Below, piece after piece: positions 29,818 to 31,924 of a stretch of DNA of 31,924 bases. Each line of letters begins with the position of its first letter. Within the stretch, counting starts at the first letter, position 1. Where the stretch lies: positions 1-31,924 of the IMG/VR virus record IMGVR_UViG_3300032331_003047. One strand, written 5' to 3'. This DNA is from a virus. The notes beneath the pieces are model-generated. The model worked only from the letters and a program-made list of their open reading frames with translations. It was not told the DNA's origin and made no database searches. A program made the position numbers and the translations under genes.

Positions 29818-30633
29818 ATGAAATCAACCTACTACATCTCCACCGGCTCCCTCGAAGTGTTTTACACGCTGCGTTACACGTTCGACGAGCCCCGTCACGT
29901 GCAGACTGAGCACGGCGTCGAATGCACGATCATCGAGCGCGACTACTTCATTCAGAACCTCGCGCTGGACCGCGACGAGGCCATTGCCAAGGCCAAGGCC
30001 CTCGTGGCCGAGCGCACGGGCGGTTTCGGCACCCTTGAGCTGGACGACACGTTCATCCTAGAGCGCCAACGCAAGGCCGCCGAGGCCATTGACTGGTCCA
30101 TTTTCCGTGGCGGCAAGTACGAGGGCCAGTCCATCCATCAGGTGGCCGAGCACGACAAGCAGTATCTGGTCTGGCTGTGCTCGCAGGACTGGACCGAGGG
30201 CTCCCAGTACCGCAAGACGGCCGAGTTGGCCGCCGCGCTGGTCGCTCACGAGCTCGAGGCCATCGCCGCAGACAAGGCCGCTGACGCCGCCGCTGCCGCC
30301 TCCCGCGTGGAGTCTTTGAAGCCGGTCGTGGCGCTGTTCAAAAACCTGCACGTGACGGTCTCTTTCATCAAGAACGGGCCGTACTTCGTGCCCTGCGAGC
30401 CTTTCCAGCGTGCGAGCTGGGGCGCCGGCATCCTCGTGGGCGACCTCGAGAAGGGCAAGGAGCCCAACGAGCGCGTAGTGTACAGCGCCGTGGAAGACCT
30501 GCTCAAGGTCGAAGGCTACAGCCGCCGTGGCAAAAAGAACGTGGCCGCCTACGACGCCCGCCACGAAGAGCTGCTGGGCCTGATCTACGGGCCGTTCCAG
30601 ACCCTAGAGAGCCTATCATCGGTCGCCTGTTAG
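29818..30633 (+). CDS. Very GC-rich protein with exonuclease-X C-terminal-like (DUF3820-type) motif
   Basis: 271 residues. Residues 91-125 read AIDWSIFRGGKYEGQSIHQVA and then KQYLVWLCSQDW, with the GKYxGxxxxxVxxxDxxYLxWL pattern found in the small domain at the end of exonuclease X and in DUF3820. That domain is thought to bind DNA; the nuclease part is absent here. An Ala/Lys/Glu-rich helix follows, then a mixed C-terminal region (HVTVSFIKNGPYFVP, EGYSRRGKKNVAAYD). GC content is extreme in parts (45 of 60 bases at 30241-30300). An A/C-containing leader and a strong terminator make it a single-gene unit. Confidence 0.7.
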   Translation: MKSTYYISTGSLEVFYTLRYTFDEPRHVQTEHGVECTIIERDYFIQNLALDRDEAIAKAKALVAERTGGFGTLELDDTFILERQRKAAEAIDWSIFRGGKYEGQSIHQVAEHDKQYLVWLCSQDWTEGSQYRKTAELAAALVAHELEAIAADKAADAAAAASRVESLKPVVALFKNLHVTVSFIKNGPYFVPCEPFQRASWGAGILVGDLEKGKEPNERVVYSAVEDLLKVEGYSRRGKKNVAAYDARHEELLGLIYGPFQTLESLSSVAC

Positions 30634-30646
30634 GCCTTGCGAGTAA

Positions 30647-30691
30647 CCCCTCTCAGAGTCTGCCACTTGGCATCCTGAGAGGGGCGCTTTT
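30647..30691 (+). terminator. Strong Rho-independent terminator
   Basis: CCCCTCTCAG (30647-30656) pairs perfectly with CTGAGAGGGG (30675-30684). The loop itself contains TGCC/GGCA that can pair. CGCTTTT follows at 30685-30691. It ends the GC-rich gene. Confidence 0.88.
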
Positions 30692-30768
30692 CCCACCAAT
30701 CACACCCGTCTGGTTATTGATTGAGCGGGCATCTTTCACCTACATAAACAACCAAGCAATCCGAATCC

Positions 30769-31149
30769 ATGAATACAAACGAAGTTCAACCTATCCAAAC
30801 TGAAGAGCCGCCCGAGCTCATGCTCATCGACGTGCGTTACCTGCCTGCCACGCCTAACCGGCCGGACCGAATCAAGCTGTCGTGGCTCGAGCGCAAGCAG
30901 ACGCGCACCATTGAAGACCGCGCAGAGCACGGGAATCCCACCAAACAGGCCGTCAGGGCCCTCAACAAGGCTGGCATATGGGTCGCGGCCATTGCGCCCA
31001 CGCACGGGCTGTCTGTGGCCGTGGAGAGCAGCGTTTGCCTGCTGGTCATTCCCCCGTCGGAGAAGGGCGCCCTGCACGCCTTCTTTTCGCAAAAAGACAC
31101 GATCACACTGCCAAGTATTAACGCACCGGAGGAGCCCGCTACTTTTTGA
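30769..31149 (+). CDS. Hypothetical phage protein, 126 aa
   Basis: ATG after an A/C-rich leader (ACATAAACAACCAAGCAA), no Shine-Dalgarno. The pattern MLIDVRYLPATPNRPDRIKL (residues 19-38) resembles small phage proteins with a RYLPATNTRGSRIK core, usually involved in nothing known. A short helix (TKQAVRALNKAGIW) and a hydrophobic strand (SSVCLLVIPP) follow. GC content is above average. Confidence 0.6.
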   Translation: MNTNEVQPIQTEEPPELMLIDVRYLPATPNRPDRIKLSWLERKQTRTIEDRAEHGNPTKQAVRALNKAGIWVAAIAPTHGLSVAVESSVCLLVIPPSEKGALHAFFSQKDTITLPSINAPEEPATF

Positions 31150-31217
31150 TCGGGGTTGGCACGACCTCGGCGGCGCCTTTCGACCTTATCGGGGGCGCTG
31201 CCACTACTTATTTATCC

Positions 31218-31403
31218 ATGAATGAAACAAGCTTAAAGGCTTACATCTCAGAGATGTATCCGGATGAAGACATCATCATTGCAGACGGTTTTGCCGAGGC
31301 CTTCATTGGCGTTGCGCAGCAGTTCCGCCAATTCTTTGCGGTCTATAATCGCAACCACTGCATCCACCTCCTGATGGAGTCCAATGCGTGGGACGAAGAG
31401 TAG
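31218..31403 (+). CDS. Small phage protein ended early by an in-frame TAG
   Basis: 61 residues from the ATG at 31218. The frame is also open upstream to about 31146 but without a good start. It has a helical AEAFIGVAQQFRQFFAVYNR segment and ends HLLMESNAWDEE before TAG at 31401-31403. The frame continues after TAG with a sequence that looks like the rest of the same domain (see next entry). It could be a broken gene, a readthrough gene or a sequence error. Confidence 0.55.
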   Translation: MNETSLKAYISEMYPDEDIIIADGFAEAFIGVAQQFRQFFAVYNRNHCIHLLMESNAWDEE

Positions 31404-31493
31404 GCCGAGGAGTTTTTCGAGTTCAACGTGACCGGCGCCTACGTAGGGGAAGCCACGCCCGCCTTTGTTACCATCCCAATGTGCTCAGAATAG
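31404..31493 (+). other. In-frame continuation after amber codon
   Basis: Directly after the TAG the same frame reads AEEFFEFNVTGAYVGEATPA and then FV, ending at a second TAG (31491-31493). The motif EEFFEFNxxGAYVGExTPxF is one I associate with the C-terminal half of a short phage protein whose N-terminal half resembles residues 25-61 of the preceding ORF. So both halves look like one gene with an amber codon inside. Confidence 0.5.
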
Positions 31494-31585
31494 GTTGCCC
31501 GATACAACCTCTACAGCACGCACAGCGACAGCCCGAAAGACTCAAGAACTAGCAACCTAAACCACTCCAACCAGAAACATAAGCA

Positions 31586-31616
31586 GAAGGCTCAGCCCGC
31601 AAAGCTGGGCCTTTTC
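31586..31616 (+). terminator. Rho-independent terminator
   Basis: AGGCTCAGC (31588-31596) pairs with GCTGGGCCT (31604-31612), one T-G wobble, around a seven-base loop. A TTT run and CGCTT follow. It ends the small-gene unit containing the amber codon. Confidence 0.85.
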
Positions 31617-31784
31617 GCTTCTCATAATCAGCACCACTCACCGCCGAAATATCAGCCACACCACACAGCAAACCAACAACAACATAAAAATATCATCAGC
31701 ACTCATCGAAGATCTTATGAGGGGTATGTTAAGGGGAGTTTTTAGGGCCTTGTGTCAAGCATGAAATGCTGTAACACTCAGAAA
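31617..31784. other. Gene-free region before the right edge
   Basis: From 31494 to the right edge no convincing gene of normal size is seen. This part is A/C-rich (for example CAAACCAACAACAACATAAA near 31669-31688), then a G-rich GAGGGGTATGTTAAGGGGAG near 31719-31738. AGCAT-GAA-ATGCT at 31758-31770 is a perfect short inverted repeat. It probably holds control sequences for genes beyond the edge. Confidence 0.4.
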
Positions 31785-31812
31785 TCGACAAAAATCAACC
31801 GCCCTATATACA
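31785..31812 (+). promoter_or_regulatory. Candidate promoter near the right edge
   Basis: TCGACA (31785-31790), five of six matches to the -35 consensus, and TATACA (31807-31812) are 16 bases apart. The same TATACA hexamer appears in the candidate at 28006. Transcription would run towards the right edge. Confidence 0.45.
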
Positions 31813-31827
31813 AGCAAAATCATCAAT

Positions 31828-31899
31828 ATGACACATTTCAACTCAGAAGCGCCAAATCAGATCAGAGGAGGATGCACTTGCACTTTTGGTAACAACTGA
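31828..31899 (+). CDS. Possible 23-codon leader peptide
   Basis: ATG 16 bases after the candidate -10 element. It encodes MTHFNSEAPNQIRGG plus a CTCTFGNN end and stops at 31897-31899, five bases before another ATG at 31904 that is open to the edge. No Shine-Dalgarno precedes it. It is short enough to be chance. Confidence 0.25.
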   Translation: MTHFNSEAPNQIRGGCTCTFGNN

Positions 31900-31903
31900 T
31901 CAT

Positions 31904-31924
31904 ATGCCGCGACTAAAGAACAGA
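31904..31924 (+). CDS. Possible start of a gene cut by the right edge
   Basis: ATG at 31904 opens a frame of seven codons (MPRLKNR) to the edge. GGAGG at about 31867-31871 is too far to serve it, but it follows closely the stop of the 23-codon ORF, so coupling is possible. Too short to assess. Confidence 0.25.

Noticed and set aside
30058-30564. 168-codon minus-strand frame opposite the 271-residue protein
   Set aside because: Explained by high GC in the third codon position of the true gene; no promoter or start signal.
25807-31403. Genome-wide recoding of TAG
   Set aside because: TAG directly follows the SSB tip DDDIPF and ends the gene at 30633 sensibly, so amber works as stop; only the 31401 codon is odd.
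1-31924. CRISPR array, transfer RNA, insertion sequence or integrase
   Set aside because: None seen by eye: no regularly spaced identical repeats of CRISPR length, no cloverleaf recognised, no transposase or integrase motif. A tRNA scan was not possible, so a missed tRNA cannot be excluded.

Overview
The window is a segment of a tailed double-stranded DNA bacteriophage genome. Every gene I can support lies on the + strand. Genes are packed end to end, very often with ATGA or TGATG stop/start overlaps. The gene content is phage-type: repeat-rich tail proteins, Gln/Ala-rich helical virion-type proteins, one 3,062-residue multidomain polyvalent protein, then recombination and replication genes. 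The host cannot be named from the sequence. A C-terminal DUF5977-like tail, small basic proteins of kinds I associate with aquatic phages, and many early genes with A/C-rich leaders lacking Shine-Dalgarno sites would fit an environmental, perhaps non-proteobacterial host, but this is inference.

Layout. (1) Positions 1-5,425 hold a left-truncated repeat-rich structural protein and a 711-residue probable tail protein. (2) 5,427-9,851 hold six small to medium proteins, the last four Gln/Ala- or charge-rich and probably internal or ejected virion proteins. (3) 9,853-19,041 is the giant polyvalent protein. It has an HExGH metallopeptidase-like motif, a ParB-like module, a conserved His-rich module and repeated FMP junctions between modules. 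(4) 19,043-22,932 is a stack of very small, often Lys/Arg-rich proteins, interrupted by an ATP-grasp enzyme resembling PurD and by a fusion of an HELLE-motif domain to an Erv/ALR-like domain. (5) 22,933-27,970 starts with a promoter-like gap. It then encodes a small membrane protein, a PD-(D/E)XK exonuclease, a Sak4-like RecA-fold ATPase, an SSB ending in DDDIPF, a RusA resolvase, a DUF1376 replication protein and a DnaC-like helicase loader. (6) 27,950-31,924 holds short early-type genes in small transcription units, with phased AGTG repeats, three good hairpin terminators and A/C-rich leaders. Two of these genes are strikingly GC-rich.

How it fits together. The recombination cassette (nuclease, annealing/RecA-like ATPase, SSB, Holliday junction resolvase) feeds into an initiator/helicase-loader pair. 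A dense array of AGTG/CACT half sites at 10-bp spacing lies directly after the loader and could be an operator, an origin-like iteron set, or both. The giant protein follows probable internal virion proteins, which suggests a multifunctional protein ejected into the host.

Most unusual points: the exonuclease appears circularly permuted, with its normally N-terminal Cys and GxxxH box now C-terminal; the helically phased AGTG arrays; the HELLE-Erv fusion with CxC in place of CxxC; compositionally foreign modules inside the giant ORF; and an in-frame amber codon in the last small gene. All family assignments come from motif recognition by eye. No database search was possible.
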